A program made the translations under genes and the position numbers. From Hippophae tibetana (taxonomy: Eukaryota; Streptophyta; Magnoliopsida; Rosales; Elaeagnaceae), in contig CM072810.1 in the NCBI GenBank assembly GCA_037013495.1, positions 71,842,449 through 71,906,448 of the forward strand: a DNA stretch of 64,000 nt, given 5' to 3'. The notes beneath the pieces were generated by a model that was given only the letters and a program-made list of their open reading frames with translations, was not told where the DNA came from and did no database searches. This document shows, piece by piece, positions 38,901 to 51,430 of the stretch. Position 1 is the stretch's first letter, and every line of letters begins with the position of its first letter.

Positions 38901-41900
38901 TCTTTTTCCCTAAATTTTTTTTATGAAGAACAAAGATTGATTGAGCGTAGAAATAAAAATTAAGACTAAGAGACAAAGATTTAAAAAAGAACTACGAAAT
39001 TAAATCCACACACGAAATCAACATCAATAAGTCCCTAAAACCCCAACCTTTTGACGCCAAAAAAAATGATCACTCCCTTTGATGTATCAAATACAATCAT
39101 TCCATCAAGGGCACTTGGAAGAAAAGTACAAAGCTTGGTAAAAAATATTTTCATTAATTATACTACTTCTTCCTCCATAAAAATGTTGTTGTTTTCTCAT
39201 ATAAGAAACAAAACCCTACCCGTAATGCAACCTTGGTGGGGATATTTAGTTGTGACATGTCCTTAATCAATCCGTAAATAAAAAAAGCATAAAAATACGT
39301 ATGATAAATAAGACAAATTAAATTCCACAATTTAGTAGAAACAAAATCGCTAAACATAAGAGGCTCAAAATTAAATAAAACAGAACTAATTGCTTCCCCC
39401 ATTAATCTTTCCATTTGATATTCCAAATCTATCCCTAGTGAAGGATCATGAATATCTTTGTATGATCTACAAAATATTTGTTAGATATTGAGAACTTTAG
39501 AATTGTTTTAAACACACTCTTGGTTAGCAACTCAATCGCTCTTGTGGTGGCATTGAAAAAAAACAAATGTAAAAAAAAAACGGAATATGTGCGACGAAAA
39601 TTTTAAACTCTCGGTAGGTGATGTAAAGGGTGTAATTTGGTTTCAAAAAAATATATTCTTAGGAATCCTTGCTCTGATTATAGGAATCTTTACATGCTTC
39701 GATATTATATATTATATTAAAAGTTCCGTCACCCGAGTAAAAAGTAATGGCCGTGTAAAATTGGAATTGTGATTTAACAAATGTTCTTTTTTTAAATATT
39801 GTAAACAGTAGAATGCATCTTCTTAGTCCCTACAATTTTTTTTATGAAGAACAATGATTGATTGTGTGTAGAAATAAAGATTAAGACTAAGAGACGAAGA
39901 TTTAAAAAGGAACTACGAAATTAAATCCACACACTAAATCAACATCAATAAGTCCCTAAAACCCCAACCTTTTGACGCCAAAAAAAATGATCACTCCTTT
40001 TGATGTGTCGAATACAATCTTTCCATCAAGAACACTTGGAAGAAAAGTACAAAGCTTGGTAAAAAATATTTTCATTAATTATACTAGTTCTTCCTCCATA
40101 AAAATGATGTTGTTTTCTTATATAAGAAACAAAACCCTACCCGTAATGCAACCTTAGTGGGGATGTTTAGTTGTGACATGTGCTTAATCAATCCGCAAAA
40201 TAGAAAAGCATAAAAATACGTATGATAAATAAGACAAATTAAATTCCAAAATTCAGTAGAAACAAAATCGCTAAACATAAGATGTTCATAATTAAATAAA
40301 ACAGAACTAATTGCTTCCCCAATTAATCTTTCCATTTGATATTCCAAATCTATCCCTTGTGAAGCATCATGAGAATCTTTGTTTGATCTATAGAATATTT
40401 GTTAGATATTGAGAAGTTTAGAATTTTTTTATACACACTTCTGGTTAGCAACTGAGTCGCTCTTATGGTGGCATTGTAAAAAACCAAAAGTAAAAAAAAA
40501 TGGAATATGTGCGACGAAATTTTTAAACTCTCGGTAGGTGATGTAAAGGGTGTAATTTGGTTTCAAAAAAATATATTCTTAGGAATCCATGCTCTGATTA
40601 TAGGAATCTTTACATGCTTCGATTTTATATATTATATTAAAAGTTCTGTCACCCGAGTCAAAAGTAATGGCCGTGTAAAATTGGAATTGAGATTTAACAA
40701 ATGTTCTTTTTTTAATATTGTAAACAGTAGAACCCATCTTCTTTTTCCCTAAATTTTTTTTATGAAGAACAAAGATTGATTGAGCGTAGAAATAAAATTA
40801 AGACTAAGAGACAAAGATTTAAAAAAGAACAACGAAATTAAATCCACACACGAAATCAACATCAATAAGTCCCTAAAACCCCAACCTTTTGACGCCAAAA
40901 AAAATGATCACTCCCTTTGATGTATCAAATACAATCATTCCATCAAGGGCACTTGGAAGAAAAGTACAAAGCTTGGTAAAAAATATTTTCATTAATTATA
41001 CTACTTCTTCATCCATAAAAATGTTGTTGTTTTCTCATATAAGAAATAAAACCCTACCCGTAATGCAACCTTGGTGGGGATATTTAGTTGTGACATGTCC
41101 TTAATCAATCCGTAAATAAGAAAAGCATAAAAATACGTATGATAAATAAGACAAATTAAATTCCACAATTTAGTAGAAACAAAATCGCTAAACATAAGAG
41201 GCTCATAATTAAATAAAACAGAACTAATTGCTTCCCCCATTAATCTTTCTATTTGATATTCCAAATCTATCCCTAGTGAAGGATCATGAATATCTTTGTA
41301 TGATCTACAAAATATTTGTTAGATATTGAGAACTTTAGAATTGTTTTAAACACACTCTTGGTTAGCAACTCAATCGCTCTTGTGGTGGCATTGAAAAAAC
41401 ACAAATGTAAAAAAAAACGGAATATGTGCGACGAAAATTTTAAACTCTCGGTAGGTGATGGAAACGGAGTAATTTGGTTTCAAAAAAATATATTCTTAGG
41501 AATCCATGCTCTGATTATAGGAATCTTTACATGCTTCGATATTATATATTATATTAAAAGTTCCGTCACCCGAGTAAAAAGTAATAGCCGTGTAAAATTG
41601 GAATTGTGATTTAACAAATGTTCTTTTTTAAATATTGTAAACAGTAGAACGCATCTTCTTAGTCCCTACAATTTTTTTTATGAAGAACAATGATTGATTG
41701 TGTGTAGAAATAAAGATTAAGACTAAGAGACGAAGATTTAAAAAGGAACTACGAAATTAAATCCACACACTAAATCAACATCAATAAGTCCCTAAAACCC
41801 CAACCTTTTGACGCCAAAAAAAATGATCACTCCTTTTGATGTGTCGAATACAATCTTTCCATCAAGAACACTTGTAAGAAAAGTACAAAGCTTGCTAAAA

Positions 41901-42960
41901 AATATTTTCATTAATTATACTAGTTCTTCCTCCATAAAAATGATGTTGTTTTCTTATATAAGAAACAAAACCCTACCCGTAATGCAACCTTAGTGGGAAT
42001 GTTTAGTTGTGACATGTGTTTAATCAATCCGCAAAATAGAAAAGCATAAAAATACGTATGATAAATAAGACAAATTAAATTCCAAAATTCAGTAGAAACA
42101 AAATCGCTAAACATAAGAGGTTCATAATTAAATAAAACAGAACTAATTGCTTCCCCAATTAATCTTTCCATTTGATATTCCAAATCTATCCCTTGTCAAG
42201 CATCATGAGAATCTTTGTTTGATCTATAGAATATTTGTTAGATATTGAGAAGTTTAGAATTTTTTTAAACACACTTCTGGTTAGCAACTGAGTCGCTCTT
42301 ATGGTGGCATTGTAAAAAACCAAAAGTAAAAAAAATGGAATATGTGCGACGAAATTTTTAAACTCTCGGTAGGTGATGTAAAGGGTGTAATTTGGTTTCA
42401 AAAAAATATATTCTTAGGAATCCATGCTCTGATTATAGGAATTATTACATGCTTCGATTTTATATATTATATTAAAAGTTCTGTCACCCGAGTCAAAAGT
42501 AATGGCCGTGTAAAATTGGAATTGAGATTTAACAAATGTTCTTTTTTTAATATTGTAAACAGTAGAACCCATCTTCTTTTTCCCTAAATTTTTTTTATGA
42601 AGAACAAAGATTGATTGAGCGTAGAAATAAAAATTAAGACTAAGAGACAAAGATTTAAAAAAGAACTACGAAATTAAATCCACACACGAAATCAACATCA
42701 ATAAGTCCCTAAAACCCCAACCTTTTGACGCCAAAAAAAATGATCACTCCCTTTGATGTATCAAATACAATCATTCCATCAAGGGCACTTGGAAGAAAAG
42801 TACAAAGCTTGGTAAAAAATATTTTTATTAATTATACTACTTCTTCCTCCATAAAAATGTTGTTGTTTTCTCATATAAGAAACAATACGCTACCCGTAAT
42901 GCAACCTTGGTGGGGATATTTAGTTGTGACATGTCCTTAATCAATCCGTAAATAAGAAAA
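35901..42960 (+). repeat. Block 9: second dimer array (~1,839 bp), about 3.8 copies
   Basis: Two second-half types alternate. Type a, at 36,294, 38,133, 39,972 and 41,808, has AAAATGATGTTG, GGGATGTTTAG (GGAATGTTTAG in the last copy) and CCGCAAAATAG. Type b, at 37,212, 39,051, 40,889 and 42,725, has GATGTATCAAATAC, AGGGCACTTGG and TTGGTGGGG. The first halves alternate too. Monomers 41, 43, 45 and 47 share TGTAAAAAACCAAAAG, ACTTCTGGTTAGC and CTTCTTTTTCCCTAAA, while monomers 40, 42 and 44 share GGAATCCTTGCTCTG. Monomer 46 replaces the expected first half with one like monomers 31-32 (GATGGAAACGGAG), which suggests a conversion event inside the array. Confidence 0.88.
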
Positions 42961-44180
42961 GCATAAAAATACGTATGATAAATAAGACAAATTAAATTCC
43001 AATATTCAGTAGAAACAAAATCGCTAAACATAAGAGGCTCATAATTAAATAAAACAGAACTAATTGCTTCCCCCATAAATCTTTCCATTTGATATTCCAA
43101 ATCTATCCCTTGTGAAGGATCATGAGAATCTTTGTATGATCTACAGAATATTTGTTAGATATTGAGAACTTTAGAATTGTTTTAAACACACTCTTGGTTA
43201 GCAACTCAATCGCTCTTATGGTGGAATTGAAAAAAAACAAATGTAAAAAAAAACGGAATATGTGCGACGAAAATTTTAAACGCTCGGTAGGTGATGTAAA
43301 CGGTGTCATTTGGTTTCAAAAAAATATATTCTTAGGAATCCATGCTCTGATTATAGGAATCTTTAAATGCTTCGATATTATATATTATATTAAAAGTTCC
43401 GTCACCCGAGTAAAAAGTAATGGCCGTGTAAAATTGGAATTGAGATTTAACAAATGTTCTTTTTTTAATATTGTAAACAGTAGAACCCATCTTCTTAGTC
43501 CCTACAATTTTTTTTATCAAGAACAATGATTGATTGAGTGTAGAAATAAAGATTAAGACTAAGAGACGAAGATTTAAAAAGGAACTACGAAATTAAATCC
43601 ACACACGAAATCAACATCAATAAGTCCCTAAAACCCAAACCTTTTGATGCCAAAAAAAATGATCACTCCTTTTGATGTGTCGAATACAATCTTTCCATCA
43701 AGAACACTTGGAAGAAAAGTACAAAGCTTGGTAAAGAATATTTTCATTAATTATACTAGTTCTTCCTCCATAAAAATGATGTTGTTTTCTTATATAAGAA
43801 ACAAAACCCTACCCGTAATGCAACCTTAGTGGGGATATTTAGTTGTGACATGTGCTTAATCAATCGGTAAATAAGAAAAGCATAAAAATACGTATGATAA
43901 ATAAGACAAATTAAATTCCACAATTCAGTAGAAACAAAATCACTAAACATAAGAGGCTCATAATTAAATAAAACAGAACTAATTGCTTCCCACATTAATC
44001 TTTCCATTTGATATTCCAAATCTATCCCTTGTGAAGGATCATGAGAATCTTTGTATGATCTACAGAATATTTGTAAGATATTGAGAACTTTAGAATTGTT
44101 TTAAACACACTCTTGGTTAGCAAGTCAATCGCTCTTATGGTGGAATTGAAAAAAAACAAATGTAAAAAAAAAAATGGAAT
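42961..44180 (+). repeat. Transition: monomers 47.5-48.5
   Basis: Monomer 48 (anchor 43,260) resembles monomers 34 and 36 (GGTGGAATTG, AAACGCTCGG, TTATCAAGAACAATG), about 11 kb to the left. It forms the bridge from the middle to the right subfamily. TTTAAATGCTTCG near 43,365 is a private change. No unique sequence was seen. Confidence 0.78.
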
Positions 44181-47100
44181 ATGTGCGACGAAAATTTTAA
44201 ACGCTCGGTAGGTGATGTAAACCGTGTAATTTGGTTTCAAAAAAATATATTCTTAGGAATCCACGGTCTGATTATAGGAATCTTTACATGCTTCGATTTT
44301 ATATGTTATATTAAAAGTGCCGTCACCCGAGTCAAAAGTAATAGCCGTGTAAAATTGGAATTGTGATTTAACAATTGTTCTTTTTTTAATATTGTAAACA
44401 GTAGAACACATCTTCTTTTTCCCTACAATTTATTTTAAGAAGAACAAAGATTGATTGAGTGTAGAAATAAAGATTAAGACTAAGAGACGAATATTTAAAA
44501 AGGAACTACGAAATTAAATCCACACACGAAATCAACATCATTAAGTCCCTAAAACCCCAACCTTTTGACCACAAAAAAAAAAGATCACTCCCTTTGATGT
44601 GTGGAATACAATCATTCCATCAAGAACACTTGGAAGAAAAGTACAAAGCTTGGTAAAAAATATTTTCATTAATTATACTACTTCTTCCTCCATATTAATG
44701 ATGTTGTTTTCTTATCTAAGAAACAAAACCCTACCCGTAATGCAACCTTAGTGGGGATATTTAGTTGTGACATGTGCTTAATCAATCCGTAAATAATAAA
44801 AGCATAAAAATAGGTATGATAAATAAGACAAATTAAATTCCATAATTCAGTAGAAACAAAATCGCTAAACATAAGAGGATCATAATTAAATAAAACAGAA
44901 CTAATTGCTTCCCAATTAATCTTTCCATTTATATTCCAAATGTATCCCTTGTGAAGAATCATGAGAGTCTTTGTATGATATATAGAATATTTGTTAGATA
45001 TTGAGAACTTTAGAATTTTTTTAAACACACTCTTGGTTAGCAACTGAGTCGCTCTTATGGTGGCATTGAAAAAAAAACAAAAGTAAAAAAAAAATGGAAT
45101 ATGTGCGACGAAAATTTTAAACGCTCGGTAGGTGATGTAAACGGTGTAATTTGGTTTCAAAAAAATATATTCTTAGGAATCCACGTTCTGATTATAGGAA
45201 TCTTTATATGCTTCGATTTTATATGTTATATTAAAAGTTCCGCCACCCGAGTCAAAAGTAATGGCCGTGTAAAATTGGAATTGTGATTTAACAATTGTTC
45301 TTTTTTTAATATTGTAAACAGTAGAACCCATCTTCTTTTTCCCTACAATTTGTTTTATGAAGAACAAAGATTGATTGAGTGTAGAAATAAAGATTAAGAC
45401 TAAGAGACGAAGATTTAAAAAGGAACTACGAAATTAAATCCACACACGAAATCAACATCACTAAGTCCCTAAAACCCCAACCTTTTGACCCCAAAAAAAT
45501 AAAAGATCACTCCCTTTGATGTGTGGAATAAAATCATTCCATCAAGAACACTTGGAAGAAAAGTACAAAGCTTGGTAAAAAATATTTTCATTAATTATAC
45601 TAGTTCTTCCTCCATAAAAATGATGTTCTTTTCTTATCTAAGAAACAAAACCCTACCCGTAATGCAACCTTAGTGGGGATATTTAGTTGTGACATGTGCT
45701 TCATCAATCCGTAAATAATAAAAGCATAAAAATAGGTATGATAAATAAGACAAATTAAATTCCATAATTCAGTAGAAACAAAATCGCTAAACATAAGAGA
45801 CTCATAATTAAATAAAACAGAACTAATTGCTTCCCAATTAATCTTTCCATTTATATTCCAAATCTATCCCTTGTGAAGAATCATGAGAATCTTTGTATGA
45901 TATATAGTATATTTGTTAGATATTGAGAACTTTAGAATTTTTTTAAACACACTCTTGGTTAGCAACTGAGTCGCTCTTATGGTGGAATTGAAAAAAAACA
46001 AATGTAAAAAAAAAACGGAATATGTGCGACGAAAATTTTAAACGCTCGGTAGGTGATGTAAACGGTGTAATTTGGTTTCAAAAAAATATATTCTTAGGAA
46101 TCCACGGTCTGATTATAGGAATCTTTACATGCTTCGATTTTATATGTTATATTAAAAGTTTCGCCACCCGAGTAAAAAGTAATGGCCGTGTAAAATTGGA
46201 ATTGTGATTTAACACATGTTCTTTTTTTAATATTGTAAACAGTAGAACCCATCTTCTTTTTCCCTACAATTTGTTTTATGAAGAACAAAGATTGATTGAG
46301 TGTAGAAATAAAGATTACGACTAAGACACGAAGATTTAAAAAGGAACTACGAAATTAAATCCACACACGAAATCAACATCACTAAGTCCCTAAAACCCCA
46401 ACCTTTTGAGCCCAAAAAAAAAAGATCACTCCCTTTGATGTGTGGAATACAATCATTCCATCAAGAACACTTGGAAGAAAAGTACAAAGCTTGGTAAAAA
46501 ATATTTTCATTAATTATACTACTTCTTCCTCCATAAAAATGATGTTGTTTTCTTATCTAAGAAACAAAACCCTACCCGTAATGCAACCTTAGTGGGGATA
46601 TTTAGTTGTGACATGTGCTTAATCATTCCGTAAATAATAAAAGCATAAAAATACGTATGATAAATAAGACAAATTAAATTCCATAATTTAGTAGAAACAA
46701 AATCGCTAAACATAAGAGGCTCATAATTAAATAAAACAGAACTAATTGCTTCCCAATTAATCTTTCCATTTGATATTCCAAATCTATCCCTTGTGAAGGA
46801 TCATGAGAATCTTTGTATGATCTATAGAATATTTGTTAGATATTGAGAACTTTAGAATTTTTTTAAACACACTCTTGGTTAGCAACTCAATCGCTCTTAT
46901 GCTCGCTTTGAAAAAAAACAAAAGTAAAAAAAACGGAATATGTGCGACGAAAATTTTAAACTCTCGGTTGGTGATGTAAACGGTGTAATTTGGTTTCCAA
47001 AAAATATATTCTTAGGAATCCACGGCCTGATTATAGGAATCTTTACATGCTTCGATTTTATATGTTATATTAAAAGTTCCACCCCCCGAGTCAAAAGTAA

Positions 47101-48780
47101 TGGCCATGTAAAATTGGAATTGTGATTTAACATATGTTCTTTTTTTAATATTGTAAACAGTTGAACCCATCTTCTTTTTCCCTAAAATTTGTTTTATGAA
47201 GAACTAAGATTGATTGCGTGTAGAAATAAAGATTAAGACTAAGAGACGAAGATTTAAAAAAGAACTACGAAATTAAATCCACACACGAAATCAACATCAA
47301 TAAGTCCTTAAAACCTCACCCTTTTGACGCCAAAAAAAATGATAACTCCCTTTCATGTGTCGTATAAAATCATTCCATCAAGAACACTTGGAAGAAAAGT
47401 ACAAAGCTTGGTTAAAAATATTTTCATTAATTATACTACTTCTCCCTCCATAAAAATGTTGTTGTTTTCTTATATAAGAAACAAAACCATACCCGTTATG
47501 CAACCTTAGTGGGGATATTTAGTTGTGACATGTGCTTAATCAATCCGTAAATAAGAAAACCATAAAAATACGTATGATAAATGAGACAAATTAAATTCCA
47601 CAATTCAGTAGAAACAAAATCGCTAAACATAAGAGGTTCATAATTAAATAAAATAGAACTAATTGCTTCCCCAATTAATCTTTCAATTTGATATTCCAAA
47701 TCTATCCCTTGTGAAGCATCATGAGAATCTTTGTTTGATCTATAGAATATTTGCTAGATATTGAGAACATTAGAATTTTTTTAAACACACTCTTGGTTAG
47801 CAACTGAGTCGCTCTTATGGTGGCATTGAAAAAAAACAAAAGTAAAAAAAAAATGGAATATGTGCGACGAAAATTTTAAACGCTCGGTAGGTGATGTAAA
47901 CGATGTAATTTGGTTTCAAAAAAATATATTCTTAGGAATCCATGCTCTGATTATACGAATCTTTACATGCTTCGATATTATATATTATATTAAAAGTGCC
48001 GTCACCCGAGTCAAAAGTAATAGCCGTGTAAAATTGCAATTGTGATTTAACAAATGTTCTTTTTTTAATATTCTAAACCGTAGAACCCATCTTCTTTTTC
48101 CCTAAAATTTATTTTAAGAAGAACAAAGATTGATTGAGTGTAGAAATAAAGATTAAGACTAAGAGACGAAGATTTAAAAAGGAACTACGAAATTAAATCC
48201 ACACACGAAATCAACATCATTAAGTCCCTAAAACCCCAACCTTTTGACGCCAAAAAAAAAAGATCACTCCCTTTGATGTGTGGAATACAATCATTCCATC
48301 AAGAACACTTGGAAGAAAAGTACAAAGCTTGGTAAAAAATATTTTCATTAATTATACTAGTTCTTCCTCCATAAAAATGATGTTGTTTTCTTATATAAGA
48401 AACAAAACCATACCCGTTATGCAACCTTAGTGGGGATATTTAGTTGTGACATGTGCTTAATCAATCTGTAAATAAGAAAAGCATAAAAATACGTATGATA
48501 AATAAGACAAATTAAATTCCACAATTTAGTAGAAACAAAATCGCTAAACATAAGAGGCTCATAATTAAATAAAACAGAACTAATTGCTTCCCCCATTAAT
48601 CTTTCCATTTGATATTCCAAATCTATCCCTTGTGAAGCATCAGGAGAATCTTTGTTTGATCTATAGAATATTTGCTAGACATTGAGAAAATTAGAATTTT
48701 TTTAAACACCATCTTGGTTAGCAACTGAGTCGCTCTTATGGTGGCATTGAAAAAAAAACAAAAGTAAAAAAAAATGGAAT
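44181..48780 (+). repeat. Block 10: right subfamily, monomers 49-53
   Basis: New shared markers appear: CCACGGTCTGATT in place of CCATGCTCTGATT, TTTTATATGTTAT, TCTTTTTCCCTA, GATGTGTGGAATA, CTTATCTAAGAAAC, and TTCCCAATTAATC followed by CATTTATATTCC. The AAAATGATCACTCC of the left becomes AAAAGATCACTCC, so the local ATG is lost while GATC is kept. Monomer 52 (anchor 46,940) carries AAAATGATAACTCC and CGTATAAAATC, which links it to monomers 61-67 further right. Confidence 0.82.
44678..44962 (-). other. Fused minus-strand frame (94 aa from ATG)
   Basis: Two changes in monomer 49.5 join minus-strand frames that are normally separated. C to G at 44,942 removes a TAG, and a one-base loss in CATTTATATTCC shifts the reading into the frame of the approximately 83-codon ORF. 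Open reading without an ATG extends further, to about 45,160 (160 codons if a TTG start is allowed). It is a single-copy mutation product inside a repeat, with no sign of being a gene. Confidence 0.3.
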
Positions 48781-51430
48781 ATGTGCGACGAAAATTTTAA
48801 ACGCTCGGTAGGTGATGTAAACGGTGTAATTTGCTTTCAAAAAAATATATTCTTAGGAATCCACGGTCTGATTATAGGAATCTTTACATGCTTCGATTTT
48901 ATATGTTATATTAAAAGTTTCGCCACCCGAGTCAAAAGTAATGGCCGTGTAAAATTGGAATTGTGATTTAACAATTGTTCTTTTTTTAATATTGTAAACA
49001 GTAGAACCCATCTTCTTTTTCCCTACAATTTGTTTTATGAAGAACAAAGATTGATTGAGTGTAGAAATAAAGATTAAGACTAAGAGACGAAGATTTAAAA
49101 AGGAACTACGAAATTAAATCCACACACGAAATCAACATCACTAAGTCCCTAAAACCCCAACCTTTTGACCACAAAAAAAAAAGATCACTCCCTTTGATGT
49201 GTGGAATACAATCATTCCATCAAGAACACTTGGAAGAAAAGTACAAAGCTTGGTAAAAAATATTTTCATTAATTATACTACTTCTTCCTCCAAAAAAATG
49301 ATGTTGTTTTCTTATCTAAGAAACAAAACCCTACCCGTAATCCAACCTTAGTGGGGATATTTAGTTGTGACATGTGCTTAATCAATCCGTAAATAATAAA
49401 AGCATAAAAATAGGTATGATAAATAAGACAAATTAAATTCCATAATTCAGTAGAAACAAAATCGCTAAACATAAGAGACTCATAATTAAATAAAACAGAA
49501 CTAATTGCTTCCCAATTAATCTTTCCATTTATATTCCAAATCTATCCCTTGTGAAGAATCATGAGAATCTTTGTATGATCTACAGAATATTTGTTAGATA
49601 TTGAGAACTTTAGAATTGTTTTAAACACACTCTTGGTTAGCAACTCAATCGCTCTTATGGTGGAATTGAAAAAAAACAAATGTAAAAAAAAACGGAATAT
49701 GTGCGACGAAAATTTTAAACGCTCGGTAGGTGATGTAAACGGTGTAATTTGGTTTCAAAAAAATATATTCTTAGGAATCCACGGTCTGATTATAGGAATC
49801 TTTACATGCTTCGATTTTATATGTTATATTAAAAGTTTCGCCACCCGAGTCAAAAGTAATGGCCGTGTAAAATTGGAATTGTGATTTAACAATTGTTCTT
49901 TTTTTAATATTGTAAACAGTAGAACCCATCTTCTTTTTCCCTACAATTTGTTTTATGAAGAACAAAGATTGATTGAGTGTAGAAATAAAGATTAAGACTA
50001 AGAGACGAAGATTTAAAAAGGAACTACGAAATTAAATCCACACACGAAATCAACATCACTAAGTCCCTAAAACCCCAACCTTTTGACCACAAAAAAAAAA
50101 GATCACTCCCTTTGATGTGTGGAATACAATCATTCCATCAAGAACACTTGGAAGAAAAGTACAAAGCTTGGTAAAAAATATTTTCATTAATTATACTACT
50201 TCTTCCTCCAAAAAAATGATGTTGTTTTCTTATCTAAGAAACAAAACCCTACCCGTAATCCAACCTTAGTGGGGATATTTAGTTGTGACATGTGCTTAAT
50301 CAATCCGTAAATAATAAAAGCATAAAAATAGGTATGATAAATAAGACAAATTAAATTCCATAATTCAGTAGAAACAAAATCGCTAAACATAAGAGACTCA
50401 TAATTAAATAAAACAGAACTAATTGCTTCCCAATTAATCTTTCCATTTATATTCCAAATCTATCCCTTGTGAAGAATCATGAGAATCTTTGTATGATCTA
50501 CAGAATATTTGTTAGATATTGAGAACTTTAGAATTGTTTTAAACACACTCTTGGTTAGCAACTCAATCGCTCTTATGGTGGAATTGAAAAAAAACAAATG
50601 TAAAAAAAAACGGAATATGTGCGACGAAAATTTTAAACGCTCGGTAGGTGATGTAAACGGTGTAATTTGGTTTCAAAAAAATATATTCTTAGGAATCCAC
50701 GGTCTGATTATAGGAATCTTTACATGCTTCGATTTTATATGTTATATTAAAAGTTTCGCCACCCGAGTCAAAAGTAATGGCCGTGTAAAATTGGAATTGT
50801 GATTTAACAATTGTTCTTTTTTTAATATTGTAAACAGTAGAACCCATCTTCTTTTTCCCTACAATTTGTTTTATGAAGAACAAAGATTGATTGAGTGTAG
50901 AAATAAAGATTAAGACTAAGAGACGAAGATTTAAAAAGGAACTACAAAATTAAATCCACACACGAAATCAACATGACTAAGTCCCTAAAACCCCAACCTT
51001 TTGACCACAAAAAAAAAAGATCACTCCCTTTGATGTGTGGAATACAATCATTCCATCAAGAACACTTGGAAGAAATGTACAAAGCTTGGTAAAAAATATT
51101 TTCATTAATTATACTACTTCTTCCTCCATAAAAATGATGTTGTTTTCTTATCTAAGAAACAAAACCCTACCCGTAATCCAACCTTAGTGGGGATATTTAG
51201 TTGTGACATGTGCTTAATCAATCCGTAAATAATAAAAGCATAAAAATATGTATGATAAATAAGACAAATTAAATTCCATAATTCTGTAGAAACAAAATCG
51301 CTAAACATAAGAGGCTCATAATTAAATAAAACAGAACTAATTGCTTCCCAATTAATCTTTCCATTTATATTCCAAATCTATCCCTTGTGAAGAATCATGA
51401 GAGTCTTTGTATGATATATAGAATATTTGT
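48781..51430 (+). repeat. Block 11: near-identical monomer triplication (918 bp)
   Basis: Monomers 54, 55 and 56 (anchors 48,781, 49,699 and 50,617) share GTTTCGCCACCCG, GACCACAAAAAAAAAAG, CCAAAAAAATGATG (54 and 55) and GTAATCCAACC. The stretch 49,570-50,480 continues into 50,488-50,930 with no difference I could see. Copy 56 then diverges at AACTACAAAATTAAATC, AACATGACTAAG and GGAAGAAATGTAC. The A-rich leader of monomer 54 (CAAAAGT) differs from that of 55 and 56 (CAAATGT), which places one junction near the A tracts. Confidence 0.86.
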
